Positions 1-13,386 of a DNA stretch of 64,000 nt are shown here, one piece after another (the stretch's first letter is position 1; every line of letters starts with the position of its first letter). A program made the position numbers and the translations under genes. Under the pieces are notes generated by a model. That model was given only the letters and a program-made list of their open reading frames with translations. It was not told where the DNA came from and did no database searches. Origin of the DNA: Latrodectus hesperus (lineage: Eukaryota; Arthropoda; Arachnida; Araneae; Theridiidae). The stretch lies in contig CM075855.1 in the NCBI GenBank assembly GCA_037975125.1, positions 81,033,085 to 81,097,084 on the forward strand, read 5' to 3'.

Positions 1-642
1 GTCATTTTGTGAAAACAGGGGGCACCACGTGAAGGCGACTGACACCACCCTCCATTAAGTAATTATGATAAACATAGAAGATTGAATTTCTAATACGATA
101 CTTGCTGAATATTTAATTAATTTTTATCTCCAAATAAATTGCTGTTTTCCCACTTGCTGAAGCAATATATTATTTTTGCATTATCTTAAGCAGATATAAC
201 ATGTGCTTTCATATAAATATATTAAAGTACATTTTACTCTATGCAAGAAAAAATTTCATAGATTTATATTAATTTATAACAATTATTTTCTCCTTTGAAA
301 ATCTTATGAATATATTAAAGTTGCATTAAACCTGTAATATACTATTAAATTTTGGAGCACAATTTTTGTAAAAAGTGCATGACTGTTTTATCCTAAGATA
401 TCCAGAGATTAATTACTGTTATTTTTCATGGGGGTTATTAGCAAATTTTAATTTAAAAAAAGAGAACTGTTCAGAATCAAAGTTTAGACACATAAAAATT
501 TAGAACAGTTATGTGTCTCAATATCAAAATGAATAATTACTTTTTTGTTAATATGAATAACTAATCTGAAAATTTATAACTATGAATTTTCTTTATTTTA
601 ATATTCATTTAACCACTAAAAATTTATTAAATTTTGTTTCAG
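1..642 (+). other. Intron at the 5' edge, with a GC-rich patch at 1-58
   Basis: AT-rich intron ending at the acceptor TTTCAG (637-642). The first 58 bases are clearly richer in G and C than the rest and have no frame that fits a phase-1 Fn3 exon end: the frame required by a donor at 59-60 has stops at 10-12 and later. The patch may be the edge of a mobile element lying upstream. Nothing else is recognised. Confidence 0.6.
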
Positions 643-945
643 ATGAGCCTGGTAAGCCTGGAAAACCATCTGCACATGACTGGGCCAAACATTATGCTGA
701 TCTCATCTGGACACCACCTGAAAGTGATGGTGGAGCACCAATAACAAGTTATGTGATTGAGAAAAAGGACAAATTTAGTACTAAATGGCAGCGAGCTACT
801 GAAACTATTGGTGATAAGTGTGAAGCTCGTGTCTCAGATCTCATCGAAGGAATGGAATACCAATTTCGTGTCCGTGCAGTTAACAAAGCTGGGCCAAGTG
901 AACCAAGTGATCCTAGCTCTCCAGTTATTGCTAAACCAAGATTCT
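643..945 (+). CDS. bt: Exon 1: Fn3 domain (B type)
   Basis: Complete Fn3 in one exon, reading DEPGKPGKP..LIWTPPESDGG..YQFRVRAVN..VIAKPRF, with the B-strand Trp and the PPxxDGGxPI loop. It is the second Fn3 of a super-repeat whose first lies upstream of the window. Acceptor TTTCAG, donor GTAAGT, phase 1 at both ends. A 276 bp intron follows. Confidence 0.95.
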
Positions 946-3900
946 GTAAGTGCTTTGCTTATGAATTTGATTCCTTTTATATTTAAGAAACTGAAAAGTT
1001 TATAAAAATTGTAAATAATTGTATTTATAGAAATTGTAAAAAGTTTATTTAGTAATGCATTTATGTGTCAATTATTTTTATAAAATTTTCCTCATAATGT
1101 TTTGAGCCTGGTCAAGTCACTTTAATTTTGTGCTTTAATCATATCATTGAATGTTACTCAATTCTTTATTAATTTTATTCTCTTATTTTATAAATGCTTA
1201 ATTATGTTGGTTTCGTTATAGTGGCCCCACAAATTTCTGGATTAAAAGACATTACTGTTAGAGCTGGCCAAACCGTTCGATTTGATGCTAAAGTTATTGG
1301 AGAACCTCCTCCTAAAAAGTTATGGTTCATGGGAACAGATCAACTGAAAACAGGTGGAAGAACTACTTTGGAAATAGAAGATTATCGCACAAAATTAATT
1401 ATAAATACTGTATGCAGGAAGGATTGTGGGGACTATCGTTTGTGTGTGGAAAATCCTTCTGGAAAAGATGAAGTTACTGTTAATCTTCTTGTACTTGGTA
1501 AGTTAATTCAATTTTATGGAATTGATAAGGATATTTTATACAATTATTTTGTTAAATAGTTAGTAATGTAAAGTATAATAAAAATTCAATAATAATTTAT
1601 TTATGTTAACAAATATTTTCAAAATAAAAAAATTAAATTTTTAGAAAATATTTTAATAGCAATGTGTTATAAATTATGTGGTATTATAAACAACATTATT
1701 ATACAGTAGTAAAATATAATCAAGCACTTCATTATGTTCTTATATCTTACAAAATATATCCATACATATGAATAAATTATTTTAAGAATCTATTATTCTT
1801 TTAAGTACATAATAATGTATCAAAAATTTTTCGTCAAATATTCTACATATATTATAAAAGAAAATCATGATTTGTTTCTTAAATGATAACAAATGAAAAT
1901 TCAATTCCTTGATTTTTTTATTCAACTTCTAGATTGGTATTTCTCTTATGTTGATAATACATTAGTTTTAAATAGTTTATCTCTGCGATCCCCAGTGCAA
2001 GCCTAGATCTATAGTGTGATAGAAAGAAATTTGATTTCTCTCTAATTTAATATTAAAAGGACCAAATATTTATTTTTGATTATCTTATGTTGTGAACATC
2101 AGTTACAATTTCATGTCAATACAAATATGAAATTACTATTTCTTAGCTGAATGTCTACATTATAACAAAAGGTATTGACAAAGTTCACAAGGATTTCTCT
2201 GTTTTTATAGAAATTCATACTCTTTCTGATTTTAAGGAACTGAATTGCAATTATAGTTATTGAATCTAATTTTTTTAAAATTCTTTTAGCATTTTTAAGT
2301 TTATTGAGCAATCTTTTCTTTCAACTCATAAAATTCCAACATTGTTCTTTTTTCACTTGGTTAATTAAAATGTATTAAAAAATATTAATCTTATCATAAA
2401 ATCATTTACTTCATTTATAGTAAAGGGTAAAATTTAGAGTGAATTTAGTTTAGATTAGAAACCATAGCATCTGTGTTATATTTTCAAAGTAAGAATAAAA
2501 TTTCTTAGTGTTAGAGAAATTATTTTAATTATACATCTATAGTATTTTTAAATATTTCTTATCTCCATATTTTAAGCCCTTAGTTTCCATTTTTAATCGA
2601 AATTTTTGTTATTAAACATTAAAAATATTTTAGCTTAGGATTGCTGTTAAATTTTAAGAAATACATTTGAAAGTCATTAATTTTTGTATTTTAAATCTTA
2701 AATTTCTATTAAACTATTTTAATATTAAAAATATTAATATTATACTATTTTTGTAGATAAACCTAGTAAACCTAAGGGACCATTAGATATTACTGATGTT
2801 ACTGCAGAAAGTTGCAAATTGAAATGGAAAGAACCTGAAGATGATGGTGGTTCTCCCATTGAATACTTTGCTGTTGAAAAAATGGACATGGGCACTGGTC
2901 GCTGGGTTCCTTGTGGACGCACCAGCAAACCTGAACTGGAGCTTAATAATTTGATACCAGGTAACAACATTATACTATTTTCTATTAAAATTTTAATTTC
3001 ACTTCCCCTGAAAAAAACTGCAGATATTATCCTAAATTATTCTTTCACTAAAACCTTATAAACTTTACACCCAAGTATTTAAATTATGTAATTCATTAAT
3101 AGGACAGGAATTGAAATTCCGAGTATCAGCTGTAAATGCGGAAGGGGAATCTACACCATTAGAGGCTGAAAAATCTATAATTGCAAAGAATCCATATGGT
3201 ATATAATGCATTTTCAAAATTTTTATGACTTGTTTATTTAACAATTAGTTAATTTTATTCACAATAAAAAATATTTGTGTTTTTTATTTTAGTAACTGTT
3301 TAAATTTAATTTGAAGATTTTAGTTTCTTAGTAGAAAAAAGTAAATAAATAAATAAATGTTTTATAATGAAATTTTGTTTTGTTATCGATAATCAAGCTC
3401 TAATATTTAGTAGAAAGTCATGGTTTTCTTAATTTTTTACTATTGCTTAGTTTTTTGTTTATATCTTTAGTAATATTCAAAAAATGTTTTGCATATTGCA
3501 ATTCTTTTATTATTTATTTTATTATCTAATAGGCTTTGAAATTAAGTACAAAAAATAATTGTTGTCATTTTCTTTCATAATTTAATATAAACTTGAATGT
3601 AACATTTATTTTAAATATGTAATACATATCTAGTTTTTTAATGAACTTTTATTTCAAAAGAAAGTTGTTTTTATTCTCATTCCCTATTTGGTTTCTGTAT
3701 TGCCATGCATAATTTATTCATTAGATCCACCTGGCAAACCTGGAATACCAGAACCTACTGATTGGGATAAAGAATGGGTCGATTTGAAATGGACGAAGCC
3801 TGTTAAAGATGGTGGTAGCCCTATTACTGGATACTTAATTGAGAAAAAGGATAAGGATTCTACTGTCTGGTCAAAAGCTGCACAAATTGATAAGCCTGTA

Positions 3901-6900
3901 TGTGAAGCTAGAGTAGAAAATTTGATACCAGGAGAAACATACCAATACCGAGTTCGAGCTATAAATGCTGCTGGTCCTGGTGAACCTAGTGATGCTACTA
4001 AACCTCTTACTGCCAAGCCTAGAAAAAGTAATCTAATACACCATTTTTTAATGCTAATGAAAAAATGACCATTTTAACCTGGTTCAACCTTTAAAATAAT
4101 CCATCTGAATGTGAAATACTTTTAAGAAAATAAAATAAATTATTGATATATTGATATGGCAACATATATCAATTATTTATGAAATACTTTTTAAGCGTAT
4201 ATTAAATTGAATGAGTTAGGAAAAGTAACACAATACACTATTTACATAATTTATTAATACTGATTTGTTGAAATACCTTTTTACAACATTTTTTTTCCAA
4301 CTTTCCAGCTGTCTTATACATTTTTAAAACATCAAACCTATTTCTAATTTCATTAATAATAATTTTATAAGATTACTTTTATATTTGTTTTGGCATTTAA
4401 TGTATGCAGATATGAAAATTACAATAGAGAAAAGTAACTTAAATTTGTATGCTTTTAGAGTTTTGTTTACATTTAATATTTTTTACATTTTTATATGAAT
4501 TTCATTTATTAAAAATGCAAAAATATATTTTATTTAAAAATATGTTTAAAAGTTTATTGATTTGTGCTAATGATTTTTCGATGCTTTTATATTATTCTGT
4601 GCAACATAAAAGTTTTAAATCAGTAATTTTTGTCTGATATTGTGAATCTTTGTAAAATTTTATTTAAAAAAAAAAACAAAATAAAATAAAATAAACAGAA
4701 TTATATCATATTTTTTTATACAATAGTTCTTCAAAATACCATTTTAGCATATTTTATACCTTCGGAGATATATATTTCTATCATATAGTATCATTCTGAA
4801 TAAAATGTATCTCCATAGTACTGAATATACTCTTTGCTAAATTTTATGACATTCTTTCTAGCAAAGAATGAACAAAATTCTTTCTAGCAAAGAATGAAAT
4901 ATAAACTTTTAAGAGTGTTCCTTATCTTACAAAATATTTTTTGCTTAAATATATTAAAAAGTATATTTGCTATACTAAGTTTCTTACTGTAGGAAATGTT
5001 ATTAGCATATAGATTTATATATACTTTAGTAAACTATTAGTCAAGATGTTATTAAATTTACAAATATTTAACTACAAATTTTAAATTATTGAGCTTACTT
5101 TCTTTCCTGTTTTTACACATTCAAATCCATTCAGTAATTTTCAATCAAATCCTTGAAATTAGTAAACAGTTTTTCATGATGGTAAACCTGAAATTATGCT
5201 TTCCACTATTGTATCTTATTATTTTTCTTTACATTTGATATATTTTTCTTTAATTGGGAGAACAGTCAAAAAAAAAATCACCATAAGAGCAAAACAAATA
5301 GGATGAAAGGTACAGTATTGTTATCAAAATGTAATTTTCAGGCTCAATAGTGTTATCACAGTTAAATCTAACAGTTTGGACATTTTTCAAAATGATTCCT
5401 TTTAGTTGTTTTCTGTTATAAAAAATTTACATTTGTGAAAGCTGAAAAGGAATTGTTTGCATGAATATAAGAAATTAAATGGGCAAGAACAATAAAAAGG
5501 AAAATTGGCCTATAATTTTAGCAGATATTTCAGTCCATTTTAAAGTTTAGTTATTAAACTCACTACATTTTCATTTTAAATAATCAGTTTTTTTGTTAGT
5601 CTTGAAATACTGCATAACTATATGAATGTATTTTAGTATTAACATAATTATTTTTATTGCTGAATATATTTGATTTTATTAATTTTAGTGCCACCAAAAA
5701 TTGATCGCCGTTCTTTAAAACCTATCACTGTTCGTGCTGGTCAACCTTTCTCATTGGATGTAAAAATAGCTGGTGAACCTCCTCCTTCTGTGCAATGGAT
5801 GATTAAGGACACACCAGTTCCAGAAAGATATGATTTCCAGATTATAAATGTGCCATATAACTCAAAGATTGAGTGTGAGAAGGCTGAGAGAAAAGATAGT
5901 GGTATTTATAGAATATTTGCTAGGAATCCACATGGTCAAGATCAAGCTGAAGTCGAAATTACAGTTTTGTGTAAGTAAATATTTGAAATCACATGGAAAT
6001 ATTTAAAATATAATCTGTGAAATACATAATATTTTGCATTGAAATTAAATCAATTTTGTGATGCATCTAATTTATATCAGTGTTATTATTTTTTCAATAA
6101 GAGCTATTCAACTACATAATTTCCACATTGTATCATTATTTAAATATTCTCTCTATAAATGTAATTAGCTATCCTTTTATATTTTATGACATATTAATTG
6201 CAAATACTGATGGGAATTTTATTATAAAATATTTTACAAAGTTGCCATGTGAAACCAGAAGGTTTACTCTTATTTAATATTTATAAGAAATGTATGAAAA
6301 ACATGCTTGTATATTTTTTACCTAACTTTTATTATGCATAACATAAATTCTATTTATAAAAAATGGTGAAACCTGAATATGCAATATTTTATAAGTTAAA
6401 ATTTCTTTTACTTTTTCATGTCTCAGATTTGTTTTTGATAAAATTTAAAATGTTTGTAACACTTATTTTATAACATGATAACTGATATTTATACTAAAGA
6501 ATAATCTATTAAGTAACAAATGAAATTGATTTTAATACAATCTTGAAAAAATCAATAAAATTATACATGTTTCATTATATTTTATTTAACAATTGACATT
6601 AATCATATTAGCAAAGGCTTCAAAACCAGAAGGACCATTAGAAGTATCTGATGTAAGAAAAGATGGATGCAAATTAAAATGGAATAAGCCAAAAGATGAT
6701 GGAGGACATCCTTTGGAAGGATATTTAGTTGAAAAACAAGATCCAGAAAGTGGCACCTGGGTGCCAGTTGGTAAAACTCACACTCCAGAAATGGATATTA
6801 CTGGATTAACCCCAGGAAAAGCTTACAATTTCAGAGTAAAAGCTTTGAATCCAGAAGGGGAATCAGATCCATTAGAAACTTACACTCCAGTGATTGCTAA

Positions 6901-9900
6901 AGATCCATTTAGTAAGCAATATAATTAATTACATTTAATTGAAGCATTTTAATGTACTATTTTCTTTAGAAATACTAACATTAACTCTAATTCCTCTTAA
7001 ACACTTGTTTAAAATAATATGGAAATACAAAATTAATCAAATTCAATATTTGAATTATCCTCTAAACAACATTATCTGTTAAATCCTAATATATCGTTCA
7101 AAAATAAATCATTGTAAGTGATTTTGAATATTTAGTAGCACTCTAAATACACAATGCCTGTCATTTAGTCCTTTAAAACATTTGCTATTTATTTTATTCA
7201 TAAGGAAAATCATTTGTTAAATTTTTAACCAAGTTCACACTTTCCTTTAAAAATATAATAGAAATACTATTATAAATAATTAAAACAATTGGGAATCATC
7301 GAAATCAATAAGTCATCATTTTACAAATAATCATTGAAACAAATTAAAAATGGAAATAAATATTTAACTGCTATTCTAGTATTTGGATGCATAATAAAAT
7401 CTTGTTTCAACACATGCTTCCCCTTTTAAGCCTTTTTTTTTTTTTGTAATATAATTTATGGTATTTAATTAAAAAATGCACATAATGATAGAATAAATTG
7501 TATTATAAAATTTCAGTCATAGCGCTAAACATTAGATATTTTAATATAAAAAGACAATTGATTAATTTTTTTGCAAAAATAAATTAATATATAATGCAGT
7601 AAACTTTGAGCACTGACAACTATAGTCATAACTATATGTGTGACCCTATGTTTACAAAAATTGCTTGAAAGCATTTTCTGTTTGTTTTCAAATTATCTAA
7701 ATAACTTTCTTAATTATTGTACTTTGAAAGTTAACAGTGTTTTTATTAAATTAAGCAATAAAGTGTAATTTTAATATTAATAATGCATGTATTCTAGTAT
7801 ATAAAAATTTCATAAACAATTTCATTCAAAATGAAATGAATGAAACTGAACTGCATAAACTTTATTTAGAAATCGATTCATTATTTTCTATTAATTTTAG
7901 TGAAAAATAAAATGAAATTATTCATTACTATATTCACTGTAATTATAACAAATTTCAATTTTAATTAGTTTTTCTGAAAGTGTTTTTTATAATAAATCAT
8001 TTTATGTGGGTTATTTTATGATCAATATAAATAGTCTTATTTCAAATAATGTAATGTACATGAAAAAGATAAAAATCATTAGTTTGATTAGATAAAAATC
8101 ATTAAATTGTAAATTATGTAAGTGGAAATTTAACCACAGTTGATAATTCATTAAGTATTTTAAATGTATAGATATTTTATATGCTTGAAATATCTATAAC
8201 ATTAAACATTTATTGTTTTAATTCAATTATATCTTTTGATGCAATTTTACAGAGGAATCTGGTGCACCTGGGAAGCCAGAAGTTACAGACTGGAGTAAAG
8301 ATCATGCTGATCTCAAATGGACACCTCCTGATAATGATGGTGGTGCCCCAATAACAGCTTATGTTGTTGAGAAAAAAGAAAAGGGTGGCCCATGGGAAAA
8401 GGCTCTTGAAGTTCCTGGAGACAAACTCAAGGCAACAGTTCCACATTTAACTGAAGGAAAAGAGTATGAATTTCGTGTTGTGCCTATTAACAAAGCTGGT
8501 CCAGGAGAACCTAGTGATCCATCTCAAGCGATTGTAGCTAAACCTCGATTCTGTAAGCCTTATATTTTTTACTGAAGTGAATGAAAATATTGAATTTTTC
8601 AATGCTTTAACTCTAACAACCAGTTAGTATTATGTTGTTGCTAATGATATTCCTGACGTTTTATAGAGCAAAACCACTTTATTTAGGTACATTCTTTTTG
8701 AGACACAATATTAAATAGCAAAATATAAACAGTTAAAAATCAGTTTTTGAATTTCATCATAAATTATCTAAATTTTATGCAAATAACATACAAATTGAAT
8801 GCAAATTACAAACTGTTTAATGTTTCCCTTTAAAAATAAACTGCACTTTATTTACTTTTTTATGAAGACAGATGTTAGTAATATTTAATTCATTAGTATA
8901 ATGTTATATTTTTGCTAGAAAAAAACAGTATTGAAAGCAATTGTTTGATTTTAACTGCATTCTCTCTATGTATGTGTTTTTTATATCATAAATAATTTAT
9001 TTTATATGAACAAAATATGATTTATAAATTTACTTTCATACATTTTATATATCCTTTGCAAAGGGATATGATAAGGTATACAATTTTTGACTGCAACATT
9101 GAATTAAACTTATTATAGAAACAATGAATTTAGATATAAAAATTTTTTTCTTAGTAATTTAAACTGTTATTCGTTTTAAATTTTACCACATAAAAAAGGA
9201 ACTTAAAAAAGGATATTAATTTTTAATTTTAAATGATTGTAGCTTGTTCATTTGCTTTTTTTAATTCTTTGCATTTATTTTATTTTTCAGTTATAAAAAC
9301 ATTTTTCTTTAAAACTTTCAATTAATCTTAATTTATAATAATAATAATCTTAAATTATTTTTCGTTTATAATGTTTTCAATGCTATATAAATTTGCCAGC
9401 TTCACTTCTATTTTCATAATAAACTTGCTTTCATTTTTAGTACGTCCCTGCATTGATCGTACTATGTTCGATGACCTTACTATAAAGGCGGGACACCCTA
9501 TCAAATTTGATGTTAATGTTTCTGGTGAACCACCTCCGACAATTACTTGGCAAATCAACGATAAGGATCTAAAAAGTGAGACTAGGACAACGTTGGATAA
9601 TGTAGACTATAATACCAAGTTAACTATTCGCCGTGTAACTCGTGCTGACAGTGGTAAATATACTATAAATGCTGTCAATGAAAGTGGAAAAGACACAGCT
9701 TCAGTGAGCGTCTTAGTTGTAGGTAAGTACTATACATTGCAATTTCGGTTTCATATTTTATTTATTACATTGGAAACATTTATTTGTTATTAATATTGAA
9801 TATATTTTTTAAATATTTTTAATATTCTATTGAAAGAAAAATAGACATTAGTGTTTTCTATTTTTCAAGCTTGTGACTCATTTTTTGCAACATATTGTAA

Positions 9901-12900
9901 AAATTTACATTCACTGGATTTAGGTAATACAATTTTGTGATATATAAAATTTTGCAAATTGACTTTTTCTGTTATTATTGTAGATTATTCCATTTACTTT
10001 GCTTCAGTTAATTTTAAAAGTAGTCTGAAATTTGTTGTTTTTCTAACTTATTTTGAAAGTTATTATATCAGGTTTTTTGTTTTTTTCCACATAATTACAT
10101 GTTGAAAATTAATCTTATATCTCATGAAAAAATGCCATAATTAATATCAACACATCATTATATTTCAATATTTCTAAATTGATTTTCCTGTGTTATTCTG
10201 CATTAAAATATTCAAATTTTATCTATAATTGTCCACTTCTTGTATTGGACTTTATTAATACCAATAGCTTCATTAATGGAAGATTAGAAACAACAACATT
10301 ATTCAAATTTTAAAAAAAGTATTAAAAATGATTTGCAATCAATCATATTTTTCATGATTTGAAAACATTTTTAGCACTATTTATGTAATGAAATTATTAT
10401 ACATTTGATGCTTCAATGATTATTCTTTAAGACTCTTGTGTTCTGCAAAAGGTATTTAATAAAATATACAGCTTTCTTTCTTTCATTAATGATTTTTCTT
10501 TAAATGTCTTTGCTTCTATTTTGTATCAGTTGTCAATCATAAAATTTTATTTTGTAAATGGTCAGTTAAAACAGATTATTTGATTTATTTTACCAACATA
10601 TATAAAATAATAGCTGCATTAAAATAAGAAATTGTACATTACTCAGCATTTAAGTAAATTGAAAAATTAGGAAAAAGGAGGAAAAGGAAAAAAGAGGATT
10701 TGTTTTTAAAAAATATTAAGAGAATAAAGAAATTTTTTGAACTTTGCTGTACAAACCATAAAGAGGCAATTTTATACAATCAATATTTATTGTTACAACA
10801 ATATTTTTTGCTGGTATATTTTGTGAGGTTTAGTAAGATTGAAATGTGTAGGTTTTGTATTAAATTTATTATTTTATGTTTTATTATGTGCAAAAAATAG
10901 TTCCTTACTAAACATTTGATGGTATTTCACAGATGCTCCATTAGCACCAGAAGGTCCACTGGAAGTAACAGATGTTCATAAAGAAGGTTGTAAGCTGAAG
11001 TGGAAAAAGCCCAAAGATGATGGTGGAATTCCACTTCTGGGCTATGAAGTTGAGAAAATGGATCCAGATACTGGCACTTGGCTACCAGTTGGAAAAACAA
11101 AGGAACCAGGTAAAAAATATTCTGAAATAAAAACTGTTTTTTTGACTTTTTATGTCAAGTATGTAATATTTTCAACTTTTTAATTTTCTTAAAGCCTTTA
11201 CCAATGAAATTTAATTGTGAACTTCAAATTATATATATTTACTGCAAGTAAGCTAAGTTTATTAAATGATCTTAACTTTAAAATTATATAAAGTGTAAAA
11301 ATGATAAAGGTGTGTGATTTGTTAGAAAGAGTTGGCAAAAAAGTAGCATTTCATTTAGATACATCTAAAATATTCCAAATTGATCTCATCTTTCAGTACT
11401 GGACATTATGCCAATCCAATGAAACAATTTCTTTTGGAAACTTTTGATCAGGATTGAGTGATCCATTGAGGTTGCAAGAGCGGTTGGCTTCCATAATCAT
11501 TTGATGTCAAACTGATTGATTTCTAATTATGGGGTTATTGGAAAGCACTTGTGTATTATTCATCCCCTTCAATATATATTTAAATCAAGCTCTGCCTGCC
11601 AGGAAATTCCTGCAATTCATTCCAACAAATTAATTGCTGCCATAATGGGTGCTGTGAATCGCCTTTGTAAAGTAATTGAACTCTTGATATCAAAAATTTT
11701 CGTATTAAAGTATGTTATTGAAAGTTATAATAAAGAAAACACTAATTATTTGTAAATCATTCTGGTAAAATTAGTTACTAATCTATTCTAACGAAATTTA
11801 TTTTTAAAACAAAGTTTTTGACATTTATAGATACTTTTTTTACAAATCTAATTAAATATCTTTCTTTTCTTTTTTTAAGGCATGGAAGTTACAGGATTGA
11901 CTCCTGGAAAAGATTACAAGTTCCGTGTTCGAGCTCTAAACAAAGAAGGTGAATCTGATCCACTTGAGACAACTAAACCAATAACAGCTAAAAATCCTTT
12001 TGGTGCGTATGAGAAAAATTAAAAAAAGTAATTTTATTATTATACAGGTCTTTTGAAACTAAACATTTAATATATGTATTCTTAATTCTAGATGAACCTG
12101 GAAAACCAAATAAACCAGAAGTTGTTGATTGGGATAAGGATCATGTTGATCTGAAATGGACACCACCAATTTCAGATGGTGGATCTCCTGTAACAGGCTA
12201 TATTGTGGAGAAGAAAGATAAATGGGGTGATTGGGAAAAAGCAGTTGAAGTACCTGCAGAAGAGACAAAAGCAACTGTTCCAAACCTTATTCAAGGTCAA
12301 CCTTATGAATTCCGCATTCGGGCAGTGAACAAGGCTGGACCCGGTGAACCAAGTGAGGCAACAGACCCTGTGATTGCAAAATCACGTAAAGGTAAATATA
12401 GAAAACAGTATTAAAAAGCTATTTTGTACTTCTTATAGGAAATATTTCTTAGTACTTTATCTCATAATATTTACTAAAAATTTAACTATAGGTATTTAAT
12501 TTGAAAATGTTTTTAAATTTTGTAAGAATTCTATAAAAGTCTCATAATTTGTAATTTTATTTAATTTAAAAGTCAACATAATTTATTTACTAGAAAATAC
12601 ATTTGAATTAAAATTTATCTGTGAATTCGACTTCAGATTTTGAAAAAAACCGTGACATTATATTTATATAAAATGAATAATTTTTATGTTTTGCGATTGT
12701 TAATATATGAAGTTTGTTTTTAATTCTTTTAGTTCCTCCAAAAATTGATCGAACCAATTTAAATAAAGTTCGAATCAAAGCTGGTCAGTCTTTCCATTTC
12801 GATGTGAATATCACTGGGGAACCAGCTCCAACAACAGCATGGTATCATAATACGAAAAAATTTTTATCAAGTAATAACATTAAAATTGAAGACATTCCAT

Positions 12901-13327
12901 ACAATACAAAACTTTCTGCTAAACATGCCAAGCGTTCTGACAGTGGAAAATATACCATCATAGCCACTAATGAACATGGAAAAGATGAAGCTGATGTTGA
13001 AGTTGTTGTCCTAGGTAAGAAATTTATTATTAATTCTTTGAGCTCTTAAATATAAAGTTATAAAAAAGAGTATTTTTGGAGTAATGATTTCTATTTTTTA
13101 TCCTATATTTTTATTTAAATGGATCTTCCAAATTATCAAATTTTTTATATCACACACAATAGTAATAAATGTATCTGATAACAATAATATATTCTTAAAA
13201 ACAATATATTGATTGGGAATTATATAGTCATAGATATGTAACATTTTCTGATTAATGAATGCTTCATTTGCCAAATTGATTGTCTCCATAAAACAAGAAG
13301 TATATAATGTTTTTTAAGATCAATACT

Positions 13328-13386
<59 letters not shown>

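Noticed and set aside
1..58. End of an upstream Fn3 exon with a donor at 59-60
   Set aside because: The phase required by exon 1 gives stops at 10-12 and further on, and no AKNPF-like ending is present.
3714..4016. 100-aa antisense ORF over exon 5, and similar antisense ORFs at 2740-2970, 22643-22915 and 44919-45113
   Set aside because: They mirror the sense Fn3 exons, have no family motifs, and the sense frame carries the domain signatures and splice sites.
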